Shown one piece after another: positions 35,388 through 44,941 of a stretch of 64,000 bases of DNA. The translations under genes were made by a program, and so were the position numbers. The DNA is taken from NCBI RefSeq assembly GCF_001552175.1, contig NZ_BCQR01000030.1:22415-86414 (forward strand). The letters run 5' to 3'. This stretch comes from Actinomadura kijaniata NBRC 14229 (lineage in GTDB: Bacteria > Actinomycetota > Actinomycetes > Streptosporangiales > Streptosporangiaceae). Below the pieces are notes generated by a model. It saw nothing but the letters and a program-made list of their open reading frames with translations. It had not been told where the DNA came from and searched no databases. Within the stretch, counting starts at the first letter, position 1. Each line of letters begins with the position of its first letter.

Positions 35388-38300
35388 ATGAGATTCGGGG
35401 TGCTGGGGCCGCTGGAGGTGCGGACGGACGCCGGGGAGCCGGTGCCGGTCCCCGGCGGGAAGATCCGGGCGCTGCTGGCCGACCTGCTCGTCCACGCCGG
35501 GCGGCCGGTGTCCGCCGACCGGCTGGTGGACGACCTGTGGGGCCCGGCGCCGCCCCGCGACCCCCTGGCCGCGCTCCAGGTGAAGGTCTCCCAGCTCCGC
35601 CGCGTCCTGGACGCCGAGCCCGGCGGCCGCGACCTGATCGCCTCCGGACCCGCCGGCTACCGCCTGGACGCCGCCGACGTGGACGCCGCCCGCTTCGAGG
35701 CGCTGGTCGCCGAGGCCCGGCGGGCGGCGGCGGCCGACCGGGCGGCGCTGCTCCGGGAGGCGCTGGAGCTGTGGCGGGGACCGGCACTGGCCGACCTCGC
35801 CGACGAGGGGTTCGCCCGCCCCGCCGCCCGGCGGCTGGAGGAGCAGCGCCTCACCGCGCTGGAGGAGCTCGCCGAGACCCGCCTGGAGCTGGGCGAGCAC
35901 GCCGAGCTGGCCGAGGAGCTGGCCGACGCGATCGCCGCCCACCCCCTCCGGGAACGCCTCCGCGCCGCGCGGATGCGCGCCCTGTACCGCTCGGGCCGCC
36001 AGAGCGAGGCCCTGGCCGTCTTCACCGACCTGCGCACCCGGCTGCGCGAGGAGCTCGGCGTGGACCCCGGCCCCGAGATCGCCGAGCTGCACCGCTCGAT
36101 CCTGCGCCACGACCCGGCGCTGGCCGCCGCGCCCGCGGCGTCCCGCACCAACCTGCCCGAGGCGATCACCGGGCTGGTCGGCCGCGACGAGGCGCTGACC
36201 GAGCTGCGCGGGCTCCTGGGCGCCCACCGCCTGGTCACCCTGACCGGTCCGGGCGGCGTCGGCAAGACCCGCCTGGCCGTGGAGGCCGCCCGCCGGGCCG
36301 CGCACCCCGGCGCGCATCCCGACGGCGTGTGGATGGTCGAGCTCGCCGCCGTGGAACGGGGCGCCGCCGCCGCGACGGTCGCCGACGCCGTGCAGGCCGT
36401 CCTGGACATCCGCGACGACGGGCGGTCGGGGACCTCACCCGCCGACCGGCTGGCCGCCGCCCTGCGCGACCGCCGCCTGCTGCTCCTGCTCGACAACTGC
36501 GAGCACCTGGTCGAGGCCGTCGCCGAGCTGGTCGAACGCCTCCTCCGCGCCGTCCCCGGCCTGCGCGTCCTCGCCACCAGCCAGGAGCCCCTCGGCGTGC
36601 CCGGCGAGACGGTCCACGCGGTGCCGCCGCTGGACGCGCCCCGCTCGCGCGCCGACAGCGGGCCGGACACGCTGCGCCGCTACAGCGCCGTCCGGCTGTT
36701 CGCCGAGCGCGCCGGCGCCGTCGCGCCGGGGTTCGCGCTGACCGGCGACAACGCCGCGGCCGTCGCGTCGATCTGCCGTCGCCTGGACGGCATCCCCCTG
36801 GCGCTGGAGCTGGCCGCCACCCGCGTGCGCGCCCTCGGCGTCCACGAGCTGGCCGCCCGCCTGGACGACCGGTTCCGCGTGCTGGCCACCGGGCACCGGG
36901 GCGCCCCGACCCGGCAGCGCACCCTCCGAGCGATGATCGACTGGAGCTGGGAGCTGCTCACCGGGGCCGAGCGCGCCGTGCTGCGCCGCCTGGCCGTGCA
37001 CGCCGACGGCTGCGGGCTGGCGGCGGCCGAGGAGATCTGCGCGGGCGGCGAGGTGCGGCCCGGCGACGTCCTGGACCTGCTGGCCCACCTGGTCGACCGC
37101 TCGATGGTCGTGATGACCGAGGAGACGGTCGGCCCCCGCTACCGGCTGCTGGAGTCGGTGGGCCTGTACGGCCTGGACCGCCTGGCCGAGGCGGGCGAGG
37201 CCGACCGGACCCGCGACGCCCGCAACGAGTACTACGCCCGCCTCGCCGAGAGCGCCCGCCTGCACGGCCCCGACCAGCGCCACTGGCTGGCCGTCCTGGA
37301 CCTCGAACACGCCAACCTGCGCGCCGCCGTCGAGGACGCGGCCCGCCGGGGCCGCGCGGACGTGGCGCTGCGGCTGGTGAACGCGCTGGGGTGGTACTGG
37401 TTCCTGCGCGGGCGCCTGGGCGAGGCGGGGCGGCTGTTCCGGCTCGCCCTGGCGGCGGACGGCGCCGGCCCCGTGCCGCGCGCCCGCGCGCACGCCTGGG
37501 GGACGGCGATCGCGCTGCGCGGACCCCACGACGCCGACCGGACGGCCTTCCTGAGGGCGGGGCTGGAGCCGTTCGACCACGTCGCCGACCCCGTCGGCAG
37601 GGCCCGCGCGGAGTGGCTGTTCGGCGAGATCCTGCTCGGCGGCGGCGACAACGAGGTGGGCGAGGACCTGACCCGGCGGGCCCTGGCGGTGTTCCGCGAC
37701 ACCGGCGACCGCTGGGGGACCGCCGCCGCCCTCGGCACCCTCGCCCACTACGCGCTGGTGCGCGGCGACCTCGCCGCGCTCGACCGCCACGGCCGGGAGA
37801 GCGCGGCGCTGTTCGCCGACCTCGGCGACCACTGGGGACGGCTCCGCGCCGCCAACCTCCTCGGCCGCCTCGCCGAGATCAACGGCGACTACGCCGCGGC
37901 CGCCCGCCGGCGCCACGACGGCCTGCGCATGGCCGAGGAGCTGGGGATGTGGACGCAGGTCTGCGACCTGGCCTCCGGGCTGGGCCGCCTCGCCCTGCTG
38001 ACCGGCGACCTGGCCGGGGCGCGCCGCCTGCACGAGCGCGCCCGCGACCTGGCGCGCGCCCAGGGCAACCGGTCCGGCGAGATGTTCGCCGAGGTCGGCC
38101 TCGCCCTCGGCGCGCGGCGCGAGGGCCGCCTCGACGACGCCGAACGCCACCTGACCCTCGTCCTCGACTGGAACCGCGAGGTCGGCTACGCCCCCGGCAC
38201 CGCGCACTCGCTGGCCGAACTCGGCTTCGTCGCCGAACAGCGCGGCGACGCCGCCACCGCCCGCGCCCGGTTCACCGAGAGCCTGGAGATCGCGCGCCGC

Positions 38301-38516
38301 ACCGGGGACGCGCGCGCGGCGGCGTTCGCGCAGGAGGGGCTGGCCGGGGTGGCGGTGCTGGAGGGCGACCCGGCGGAGGCCGCCCGCCTGCTGGCCGCCG
38401 CCGAGGCGGCCCGCGCCTCGGTCGGCGCGCCGCTGCCGCCCGCCGAACGCGGCGACGTCGACCGGATCCGGGCCGCGATTCAGTCCGCGATCGAGGCCCA
38501 GACCGCCTCGAACTGA
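35388..38516 (+). CDS. AfsR/SARP-family transcriptional regulator with NTPase and TPR domains
   Basis: The 1042-aa protein begins with an OmpR-type winged helix ([15 protein letters not shown] to about residue 95) and a BTAD helical domain to about 245. It continues with an NB-ARC/STAND NTPase (Walker A GPGGVGKT near 287, Walker [14 protein letters not shown] near 365, [10 protein letters not shown]) and a long TPR-like C-terminus from about 600. Such regulators activate secondary-metabolite or stress genes, and the STAND part sets a threshold. ATG 35388 gives the family N-terminus. Its last 37 bases overlap the 3' end of the convergent CYTH-CHAD gene. Confidence 0.93.
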   Translation: MRFGVLGPLEVRTDAGEPVPVPGGKIRALLADLLVHAGRPVSADRLVDDLWGPAPPRDPLAALQVKVSQLRRVLDAEPGGRDLIASGPAGYRLDAADVDAARFEALVAEARRAAAADRAALLREALELWRGPALADLADEGFARPAARRLEEQRLTALEELAETRLELGEHAELAEELADAIAAHPLRERLRAARMRALYRSGRQSEALAVFTDLRTRLREELGVDPGPEIAELHRSILRHDPALAAAPAASRTNLPEAITGLVGRDEALTELRGLLGAHRLVTLTGPGGVGKTRLAVEAARRAAHPGAHPDGVWMVELAAVERGAAAATVADAVQAVLDIRDDGRSGTSPADRLAAALRDRRLLLLLDNCEHLVEAVAELVERLLRAVPGLRVLATSQEPLGVPGETVHAVPPLDAPRSRADSGPDTLRRYSAVRLFAERAGAVAPGFALTGDNAAAVASICRRLDGIPLALELAATRVRALGVHELAARLDDRFRVLATGHRGAPTRQRTLRAMIDWSWELLTGAERAVLRRLAVHADGCGLAAAEEICAGGEVRPGDVLDLLAHLVDRSMVVMTEETVGPRYRLLESVGLYGLDRLAEAGEADRTRDARNEYYARLAESARLHGPDQRHWLAVLDLEHANLRAAVEDAARRGRADVALRLVNALGWYWFLRGRLGEAGRLFRLALAADGAGPVPRARAHAWGTAIALRGPHDADRTAFLRAGLEPFDHVADPVGRARAEWLFGEILLGGGDNEVGEDLTRRALAVFRDTGDRWGTAAALGTLAHYALVRGDLAALDRHGRESAALFADLGDHWGRLRAANLLGRLAEINGDYAAAARRRHDGLRMAEELGMWTQVCDLASGLGRLALLTGDLAGARRLHERARDLARAQGNRSGEMFAEVGLALGARREGRLDDAERHLTLVLDWNREVGYAPGTAHSLAELGFVAEQRGDAATARARFTESLEIARRTGDARAAAFAQEGLAGVAVLEGDPAEAARLLAAAEAARASVGAPLPPAERGDVDRIRAAIQSAIEAQTASN

Positions 38517-40012
38517 CCGCGCGCGTGCCGCGCCTGGCACTGCTCGACCCCGTACAGGACGCCGAGCGTGAACGCCTCGTCCAGCGTGCGCGGCCGGGCG
38601 GCCGCCAGGTGCTCCATCGCGATGACGGCGTCCTGGTGCTCGCCGAGCACGGTCTGGATGCGCTTGGCGCGCTTTGCGTAGGCCTTGGCGTCGTCGCCGA
38701 GCACCGGCCGGGCGAGCTCGGCGACGTAGCGGACGCGCTTGGCGGCCTTGCGGACCTCGTGCCAGGCGGTCTCCGGATCCTCGGCCGTCGCGATGGCCTC
38801 GTGCGCCCCCTCCATCCGCCGCCACGCCTTCTCGACCAGCTTCGGAAACTCCTTGACCGCCTGGCGCCCGGCGGCCTTCCCGGCGAACGGCGGGTCGGAG
38901 ACCAGGGCGTCCAGCGCGTCCAGCAGGGCGAAGTAGCGGGGCTCCTTGAGGGCGGCGTGCAGCCGCCGGTACGCGGCGCGTTCCCGCTTCGCGATGTCCT
39001 CCAGCCAGGCGGGGACGGTGTCGTCCTCCAGGCGCTCGGTGAACCGCATCCGCAGCACCTCAAGGTCGCGGACCTCGCCCAACCGGTCGGCCAGCCACTT
39101 CAGCTCGGCCTTCAGCGGGGCGACGCGCTCGGCGTCGAACAGCGACCTGGCGGTCTGCAGCGCGCTGCGCGTCCGCCGCGTCGCGACCCGCATCTTGTGC
39201 ACGGCGTCGAACTCGGACAGCCGCACCTTCGGGTCGTACTCCAGCACCGCGTCCACCTGCGCGGCCAGGTAGGCGACCACGGCCTCGCCCGCCGTGGGCT
39301 CGCCCTCCAGCCCGGCCCGCGCGCTCGCGCGGACCTCCTTCGGCGTGGGGCGCGCGATGGCGTCGTTCAGCAGCCGGCCCAGCTTGGAGGAGCTCTCGGC
39401 GCGCTTCGCCCCGGCCTTGCGCAGCTTCTTCCCGGCGGCCTTCAGCAGCTCGGGCGGTCCGGCGCCGAGCTCGACCTCGATCTCCCGCCAGCGGTCGGGC
39501 TCGGCGCCGGCGCCGCCGGTCGTCTCGGCCGTCCCCTCCCCGAACGCGACGGCGGTGCCCGCGCCGTCCAGCAGGTTCGTGCCGGTCACCGCGTCGTCGG
39601 CGACCTCGGCCAGCAGGCGGCCCTCCCCGTCCAGCAGCCGCAGCACCCGCCGTTCGGTCTCCAGGGTGGCCACCAGCTCCAGCGGGGCGCCGCGCGTGTG
39701 GGCGGCGACCAGCGACGCCAGCCGCGCCGGGACCGTCCGGGACCGTCCCAGCGGGGCGCGCAGCTCGCTCTTGCTGTCGGGCCCGACGGGCATCTTCAGG
39801 TGCCAGCCGTCGTCCTCGCCGCCGCGCCGCCGCCGCAACGTGATCCCCTGCGCGGCCAGCCGCAGGTCGGGGGTGTCGAAGTAGCTGGCGTGCAACTGGT
39901 GGATCCGGGGCTCGTCCACGGCGGCGACCCCCGGCAGACCGCTCAGATCGGGGACCGCGAACCCGGCGGCCGCGTCGTACTTCTGCTCGATCTCCAGATG
40001 CCTGTCGGCCAC
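38480..40012 (-). CDS. CYTH and CHAD domain protein
   Basis: The 510-aa protein starts with a CYTH domain ([10 protein letters not shown], the ExExK metal/phosphate-binding motif; then [19 protein letters not shown]). From about residue 215 comes a CHAD domain ([19 protein letters not shown] and [16 protein letters not shown], with the His/Lys/Arg pairs that bind polyphosphate). CHAD proteins localise to polyphosphate granules, and CYTH enzymes act on triphosphates. ppk1 lies 8 kb away. GTG 40012 has AAGGAG upstream. Its final 37 bases overlap the SARP gene tail to tail. Confidence 0.93.
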   Translation of the reverse strand: MADRHLEIEQKYDAAAGFAVPDLSGLPGVAAVDEPRIHQLHASYFDTPDLRLAAQGITLRRRRGGEDDGWHLKMPVGPDSKSELRAPLGRSRTVPARLASLVAAHTRGAPLELVATLETERRVLRLLDGEGRLLAEVADDAVTGTNLLDGAGTAVAFGEGTAETTGGAGAEPDRWREIEVELGAGPPELLKAAGKKLRKAGAKRAESSSKLGRLLNDAIARPTPKEVRASARAGLEGEPTAGEAVVAYLAAQVDAVLEYDPKVRLSEFDAVHKMRVATRRTRSALQTARSLFDAERVAPLKAELKWLADRLGEVRDLEVLRMRFTERLEDDTVPAWLEDIAKRERAAYRRLHAALKEPRYFALLDALDALVSDPPFAGKAAGRQAVKEFPKLVEKAWRRMEGAHEAIATAEDPETAWHEVRKAAKRVRYVAELARPVLGDDAKAYAKRAKRIQTVLGEHQDAVIAMEHLAAARPRTLDEAFTLGVLYGVEQCQARHARGQFEAVWASIAD

Positions 40013-40202
40013 GGTGCGCTCCTTGGTCTCGGACGGCGGCGGGCCCCCGTTCCGGTCAGCATTCCACGTCGAAGAACCCGTTGGGCAGGGGAAATGAGAT
40101 CGCCCCAAAGAGGACCAACCGAACCGAAAGCCGCCTGTAACCTTCGTCACTCTCCGTTCGCCGAGGGTTGACCGCCGGACCCGCCGTGCCGTTAATGACG
40201 AC

Positions 40203-41630
40203 ATGTCCAATAGAGTGTGGCCGCTGGGGATGGTCGTCCGGGGCGACGGGGTGGACCTCGCGGTCCACGAGAAGGGCGAGCCCGGCCACCCCACCGTGCT
40301 GCTGGTCCACGGCTACCCCGACACCCACGCCGTCTGGGACGGCGTCGCCGACCTGCTCGCCGACCGCCACCGCGTGGTCGTCTACGACGTGCGCGGGGCC
40401 GGGGCCTCCACCCGGCCCGCCGGCACCGCCGCCTACCGGCTGGAGCACCTGGCGGCCGACCTGCGGGCCGTGGCGGACGCCGTCAGCCCGTCCGCGCCCG
40501 TCCACCTGGTCGGCCACGACTGGGGCGCGATCCAGTCGTGGGAGGCGGTGTGCACGACGCCCGGCCGCTTCGCCACGTTCACCTCGATCTCCGGGCCGTG
40601 CCTGGACCACGTCGCCCACTGGACGCGGCGCGGCGCGCGGCACCCCGGCGCGCTCCTGCGGCAGGGCCTGCGCTCCTGGTACGCCGGGTTCTTCCAGACC
40701 CCGCTGCTGCCCGAGCTGAGCTGGCGCACCGGCGCGGCGGCCCGGCTGCTCGCCCGTGCCGAGGGACTGCCGGGCGGCGGCCACTTCGGCCCGACGCTCC
40801 GCGCGGACGCCGCCGCCGGGGTCGCCCTCTACCGCGCCAACATGCCCGACCGGCTGCTGCGGCCGCGCGACCGCCGCACCGACGTCCCCGTGCAACTGGT
40901 GGTGCCGGACCGCGACCGGTTCGTCACCCCGCCCATGGCCGGGTCGGCGGAGGCGTTCGCCCCCCGCCTGTGGACGCGCCGCGTCCCCGCCGGGCACTGG
41001 GCCCCGGTCACGCACCCGGAGCTGATCGCCCGCCTGGTCGCCGAGCACGTCGCGGGCGGGCCGCGTCCCAGGGCGGCGGGCGAGTTCGACGGGAGGCTCG
41101 CGGTCGTGACGGGCGCGGGCGCGGGCCTCGGCCGCGCGGCGGCCCTGGCGTTCGCCGAGCGCGGCGCCCGCGTCATCGCCGCCGACCCGGACCTGGACGC
41201 CGCCGCCCGCACCGCCGAACTCGCCACGCTGCTCGGCCCGCGCGCCCACGCCTACCCGGTGGACGTGGCCGACGCCGGGCGGATGGAGGGGTTCGCCGCC
41301 GCCGTGCGGGCCGACCACGGGACGCCCGACCTCGTCGTGGACGGCGCGGGCGTCCTCGGGGCCCGGCTGTTCGGCGCGCAGATGGCCGAACGCGGCTTCG
41401 GCCACGTCGTCGCCGTCGCCCCGGCGGCCGTGGCCGCGCCGCTGCGCGCCGAGCTGTCCGGCTCCGGCGTCGGCGTCACGCTGGTCCGCCCCGGCGCCGT
41501 GGAGGCCGCGGCCCCGGACCGGACCGAGAGGGTCGCCGAACGGATCGTCGCCGCGGTCCGCACCGGACGCGCCACCGTTCCGGGCCCGCGCGCCGTCCGC
41601 CTGCCGGGGCGCGTGCGGACCCCGCGCTGA
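40203..41630 (+). CDS. Alpha/beta hydrolase fused to a degenerate SDR domain (EphD-like)
   Basis: Residues 1-290 are an alpha/beta hydrolase of the epoxide hydrolase type: HGYPDT near 37, nucleophile Asp in GHDWGAIQSW near 105, and terminal His in GHWAPVTHPE near 263. Residues 295-475 are a short-chain dehydrogenase domain with the NAD(P) motif TGAGAGLGRAAALAFAERGA. The pairing is that of EphD. The SDR half is only about 180 residues: NNAG is DGAG, and the stretch that normally carries catalytic Ser and YxxxK is missing between VVAVAPAAVAA and LRAELSGSG. The hydrolase half looks intact; the SDR half probably cannot catalyse. Confidence 0.82.
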   Translation: MSNRVWPLGMVVRGDGVDLAVHEKGEPGHPTVLLVHGYPDTHAVWDGVADLLADRHRVVVYDVRGAGASTRPAGTAAYRLEHLAADLRAVADAVSPSAPVHLVGHDWGAIQSWEAVCTTPGRFATFTSISGPCLDHVAHWTRRGARHPGALLRQGLRSWYAGFFQTPLLPELSWRTGAAARLLARAEGLPGGGHFGPTLRADAAAGVALYRANMPDRLLRPRDRRTDVPVQLVVPDRDRFVTPPMAGSAEAFAPRLWTRRVPAGHWAPVTHPELIARLVAEHVAGGPRPRAAGEFDGRLAVVTGAGAGLGRAAALAFAERGARVIAADPDLDAAARTAELATLLGPRAHAYPVDVADAGRMEGFAAAVRADHGTPDLVVDGAGVLGARLFGAQMAERGFGHVVAVAPAAVAAPLRAELSGSGVGVTLVRPGAVEAAAPDRTERVAERIVAAVRTGRATVPGPRAVRLPGRVRTPR

Positions 41631-41706
41631 CGGCCTCAGCCCCGTCACACCTTTCCCGTGCGGTCCGTCAGAGGAGTGCAGAGGTTCTCCGACGAAGGGC
41701 GGCACA

Positions 41707-42894
41707 GTGAACGGCATCCGGATCCGCGGCGAGGTGGCACCGGGCTTCGAGGGGATGAGGCACGCGTTCGCGGCCTGCCTGGCCGACGAGCCCGCCGACC
41801 CCGGCGCACAGCTCGCGGTCCACCTGGAGGGGCGCAGGGTGGTGGACCTGTGGACGGACGGTCCGGTGGTGGGGGACACGGTGGTGGGGGACACGGTGGT
41901 GGGGGACACGGTGACGGGTGACTCGCTGATGGGCGTCTACTCGTCGACGAAGGGGGCGGCCGTGCTGACGGTGGCGCTCCTGGTGCAGGAGGGCGTGCTC
42001 GACCTGGACCGCCGGGTGGCCGACCACTGGCCCGCGTTCGCCGCCGAGGGGAAACGGGACGTCACGATCCGCCAGGTCCTCTCCCACCAGGCGGGAGTGC
42101 CCGGCGTGGACGGCGGACTGACCCCCGCCGAACTGGCCGACGACGCCCTGGCCGCCGGGCGCGTGGCGGCCCAGCGCCCCTACTGGGAGCCGGGAACGGC
42201 CTACGGCTACCACTCCTTCACCTTCGGCGCGATCCTCAACGAGGTGGTCCGCGCGGCGACGGGTGAGACGCTCCAGCGGGTCTACGAGAGCCGCGTCCGC
42301 GCGCCCCGGGCTCTGGACGTGTACCTGGGACTCCCCGAACGCGAGGACGAGCGCGTCGTCGCCACCCTGCCGTGGCTGTCCACCCCCGCCCAGGAGGCGG
42401 CCCTGGCCGCGAACTGGCCGGGCGCGGACAGCGTCCCCGGCGTCTCCTACAACCTGAACGCGACCCCGCCCATGGACTACGTGGCCTACGCGAACTCCCG
42501 CGAGACCCGCGCCAACGGCCCGTCCTCCGGCGGCGCGGTCGCCAGCGCCCGGGGCCTGGCGTCCCTGTACTCGGCGGCGGTCTTCGGGCTGGACGGCGAA
42601 CCGCCCCTGCTGGCCCCCACCACCCTCGCCGAGTTCACCCGCCTCCACACGCCGGGCGCCGACCTGGTGACGGGCGTCGAGGACCGGTTCGCGCTGGGTT
42701 TCGAGCACAAGCGGTCCCAGTACCCGTTCCTGGGCGAGCGGGCCTTCGGCCACTGCGGGATGGGGGGTTCGGAGGCGTTCGCGGATCCCGCCACCGGCGT
42801 GGTGTACGCCTACACGCGCCGCCGCATGCCGTTCGGGTTCACGGCCACCGAGAACAGGTGCCTGACGGCGGCGGTCCTGCGCTGCCTCTCCTGA
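41707..42894 (+). CDS. Serine hydrolase of the beta-lactamase/EstB class C type
   Basis: The 395-aa protein has SSTK (SxxK nucleophile motif) near residue 80, YGYHS (Y-x-S) near 163 and a late GHCGMGGSEAF near 350. These fit penicillin-binding-like esterases of the class C beta-lactamase family. There is no clear signal peptide, so it may act in the cytosol. Just before the active site it contains VVGDT repeated three times plus VTGDS, from a 15-bp tandem repeat. GTG 41707 is preferred. Natural substrates of this family are often esters. Confidence 0.88.
   Translation: MNGIRIRGEVAPGFEGMRHAFAACLADEPADPGAQLAVHLEGRRVVDLWTDGPVVGDTVVGDTVVGDTVTGDSLMGVYSSTKGAAVLTVALLVQEGVLDLDRRVADHWPAFAAEGKRDVTIRQVLSHQAGVPGVDGGLTPAELADDALAAGRVAAQRPYWEPGTAYGYHSFTFGAILNEVVRAATGETLQRVYESRVRAPRALDVYLGLPEREDERVVATLPWLSTPAQEAALAANWPGADSVPGVSYNLNATPPMDYVAYANSRETRANGPSSGGAVASARGLASLYSAAVFGLDGEPPLLAPTTLAEFTRLHTPGADLVTGVEDRFALGFEHKRSQYPFLGERAFGHCGMGGSEAFADPATGVVYAYTRRRMPFGFTATENRCLTAAVLRCLS
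41866..41925 (+). repeat. 15-bp tandem repeat inside the serine hydrolase gene
   Basis: Three exact copies of GTGGTGGGGGACACG (41866-41910) and one diverged copy (41911-41925), in frame, encode VVGDT units. Copy number may vary without breaking the reading frame. Confidence 0.9.
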
Positions 42895-42921
42895 GGGGCC
42901 TCGTCCGGGGCCCGGCGCGGG

Positions 42922-43443
42922 TCAGTCGTCGGTCTTGAGGTGGTACTTCATCCCCATGTGGCTGGGGCGGAAGCCGATCTTCTGGTAGAAGCGGATCGAC
43001 TCCGGGCGCTGGCGGTCGGTGGTGAGCTGGACGACGCGGCAGCCCCGCGCGCGGGCCTGCTCGATGGCCCACTCGATCATCAGCTGGCCGATGCCCCGGC
43101 CGCGGTGCTCGGCGGCGACGCGGACGCCCTCGATCTGGGCGCGCTCGCCGCCGGTGTAGGTCAGGCCGGGGATGTAGGTGAGCTGGAAGGTGCCGGCGAT
43201 CTCGCCGTCGAGCTCGGCGACGACGACCGTGTTGCGGGGATCGCTCTCGATGGCCGCGAACGCGACGAAGTACGCCTCCGGGATGACCTCGCCGGGGGTC
43301 TCGCGGGTCGCGCCGAGGGGATCGTCGGCCAGGAGCCGGACGATTTCGGGCAGGTCGTCCCGGGTCGCCTCGCGGAAGGTCAAGCTGTGATCACGCCGCA
43401 CGTCAGACAGGCTATCCGGACGCTTCGGGGCATTGCTCACCAT
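42922..43443 (-). CDS. GNAT-family N-acetyltransferase
   Basis: The 173-aa protein has the GNAT core: TFREATRDDLPEIVRLLA near residue 22, the acetyl-CoA-binding motif A VRVAAEHRGRGIGQLMIEW near 108, and IRFYQKIGFRPSHMGMKY at the end. It should transfer acetyl from acetyl-CoA to an amine; the substrate is unknown. The start ATG 43443 lies only two bases from a tandem palindromic repeat, which leaves little room for a ribosome site, so a leaderless transcript or GTG 43440 is possible. It diverges from the WhiB gene. Confidence 0.88.
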   Translation of the reverse strand: MVSNAPKRPDSLSDVRRDHSLTFREATRDDLPEIVRLLADDPLGATRETPGEVIPEAYFVAFAAIESDPRNTVVVAELDGEIAGTFQLTYIPGLTYTGGERAQIEGVRVAAEHRGRGIGQLMIEWAIEQARARGCRVVQLTTDRQRPESIRFYQKIGFRPSHMGMKYHLKTDD

Positions 43444-43445
43444 GA

Positions 43446-43475
43446 CTTGTAGTACTACGTCTTGTAGTACTACGT
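43446..43475. repeat. Two 15-bp direct repeats, each with a palindrome
   Basis: CTTGTAGTACTACGT occurs twice without spacer (43446-43460 and 43461-43475). Each copy contains the perfect palindrome GTAGTACTAC. The centres are 15 bp apart, and the pair lies between divergent GNAT and WhiB genes, so it is probably a cooperative operator. Confidence 0.75.
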
Positions 43476-43533
43476 TGGGTGGGAAAAGGAACCCACCCCG
43501 ACCTCGCGGCGACGGCGCCGCAAGGAGCCCACG

Positions 43534-43854
43534 ATGTCGAAGCCTGAGAACGAAGAGCACTGGAGCGACCGCGCCATCTGCCGCGGCGCGGATCCCGAGA
43601 TCTTCTTCCCGATCGGGTACGGGGCGCCGGTCCTCCAGGCGCAGATCCAGGCCGCCAAGGCGATCTGCCGCAACTGCCCGGTCGTCGCCGACTGCCTGTC
43701 CTGGGCGCTGCGGGTCGGGGAGCCCGACGGGGTCTGGGGCGGCACCACTCCGGAGGAGCGGCGCTACCTGCGCCGTACGTCCGACGCCCCCGCCCGGCGA
43801 CGGCTGCCGACCATCGTCGTGCGCGGGGACGTCGAGGAGCGTACCGCCGCCTAG
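43534..43854 (+). CDS. WhiB-family iron-sulfur transcription factor (WhiB1/WblE-like)
   Basis: The 106-aa protein has the four-cysteine WhiB pattern: Cys in AICRGADPEIFF, then ICRNCPVVADC giving the C-x2-C-x5-C part, and the turn motif GVWGGTTPEERR. The C-terminus is basic (RRRLPTIVVRG). The DPE-FFP-G stretch is that of WhiB1/WblE proteins, which bind a [4Fe-4S] cluster and sigma factor region 4 and respond to NO or redox state. AAGGAG precedes ATG 43534. The tandem palindrome 60 bases upstream is a likely control site. Its stop TAG shares four bases with the convergent stop. Confidence 0.95.
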   Translation: MSKPENEEHWSDRAICRGADPEIFFPIGYGAPVLQAQIQAAKAICRNCPVVADCLSWALRVGEPDGVWGGTTPEERRYLRRTSDAPARRRLPTIVVRGDVEERTAA

Positions 43855-44810
43855 GGGACGAGGGCGACCTTTCCCACGATCCGGCGGTTCAACAGGTCGT
43901 CCAGGACCCCGGCCGCGCCGTCCAGCGGTTCCGTGCGCGGCGCGACCGGGGTCAGCTCCCCGGACGCCACCAGTGTGAGGAGTTCCTCGAGAAGGGCCCG
44001 CTGGCCGGCGGGGTTCCGCAGCGACCACGCGCCCCAGTCCACGCCCACGACCGCGCGGTTGCGCAGCAGCACCTGGTTGAGGGGCAGCGCCGGGATCTCC
44101 CCCGACGCGAAGCCGATCACCGCGTACCGGCCCCCCTCGCGCAGGGCGCGCAGGGCCGGCTCGGCCGACGCCCCGCCCACCGGGTCGTACACCACGTCCA
44201 CGCCGCCGTCCGAGAGCTCCCGGGCGGCGGTCTTCACGTCCCCGGCCGTGTCGATCGTCGCGTCCGCGCCGGCCGCGCGGGCGGCCGCGCGCTTGTCCGG
44301 CGTGGAGGCCGCCGCGAGGACGCGGGCGCCCAGGGCCTTCGCGACCTGGACCGCCGCCAGGCCCACGCCGCCGCCCGCGCCCAGCACCAGGACCGTCTCC
44401 CCGGACGCCAGCCCCGCCCGCTCCCGCAGCGCGAACAGCGCGGTGCAGTGGCTCTGCGTGAACGTCGCCGCCCGCGCCGCGTCCAGCGCGGAGGGGAGCG
44501 GGACGGCCGCCGCCGCGGGCACCGCCACGTGCGTCGCGAAGCCGCCCAGGCCGCACGTCGCCAGCACGCGGGCCCCGACCGCGGGCGCGGCCACGTCCGG
44601 CCCGGCCGCCACGACCGTCCCGGCCACCTCGCTCCCCGGCACGAACGGCAGCGGCGGCTTGATCTGGTACCTCCCCCGGACGAACAGGCCGTCCACGTAG
44701 TTCACCCCCGCCGCCTCGACGGCGATCACGACCTGGCCCGGACCGGCGGACGGCTCGGCGGACTCACGGACGACGACGGACCCGAGTTCCTCACACACCA
44801 CTGCGCGCAT
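43851..44810 (-). CDS. Zinc-independent MDR-family quinone oxidoreductase
   Basis: The 319-aa protein belongs to the NADPH:quinone oxidoreductase branch of the medium-chain dehydrogenases: YVDGLFVRGRYQIKPPLPFV near residue 40, Rossmann motif VLGAGGGVGLAAVQVAKALG near 145, and DVVYDPVGG near 205. The structural-zinc cysteines are absent. It likely reduces quinones or enals with NADPH. Its stop codon shares the palindrome CTAG with the convergent WhiB stop (43851-43854). It diverges from the rhomboid gene. Confidence 0.92.
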   Translation of the reverse strand: MRAVVCEELGSVVVRESAEPSAGPGQVVIAVEAAGVNYVDGLFVRGRYQIKPPLPFVPGSEVAGTVVAAGPDVAAPAVGARVLATCGLGGFATHVAVPAAAAVPLPSALDAARAATFTQSHCTALFALRERAGLASGETVLVLGAGGGVGLAAVQVAKALGARVLAAASTPDKRAAARAAGADATIDTAGDVKTAARELSDGGVDVVYDPVGGASAEPALRALREGGRYAVIGFASGEIPALPLNQVLLRNRAVVGVDWGAWSLRNPAGQRALLEELLTLVASGELTPVAPRTEPLDGAAGVLDDLLNRRIVGKVALVP

Positions 44811-44941
44811 CCGCCCAATATGGCGGAAACCGAATCCCGTTCGCTATGGCCCGGAACGGGAACCGAATACGCTCGTGGAAGCGTTTCCCCCATGACGGCC
44901 CCCGAGGGCAAGGTCACCCGACGCGAGGAACGGCGGCGCCC

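Noticed and set aside
33902..40171. A 2089-codon open frame on the plus strand
   Set aside because: It crosses several well-supported genes on both strands and consists of Arg/Pro/Ala/Gly-rich text without motifs. Long antisense or off-frame openings are expected at this GC content.
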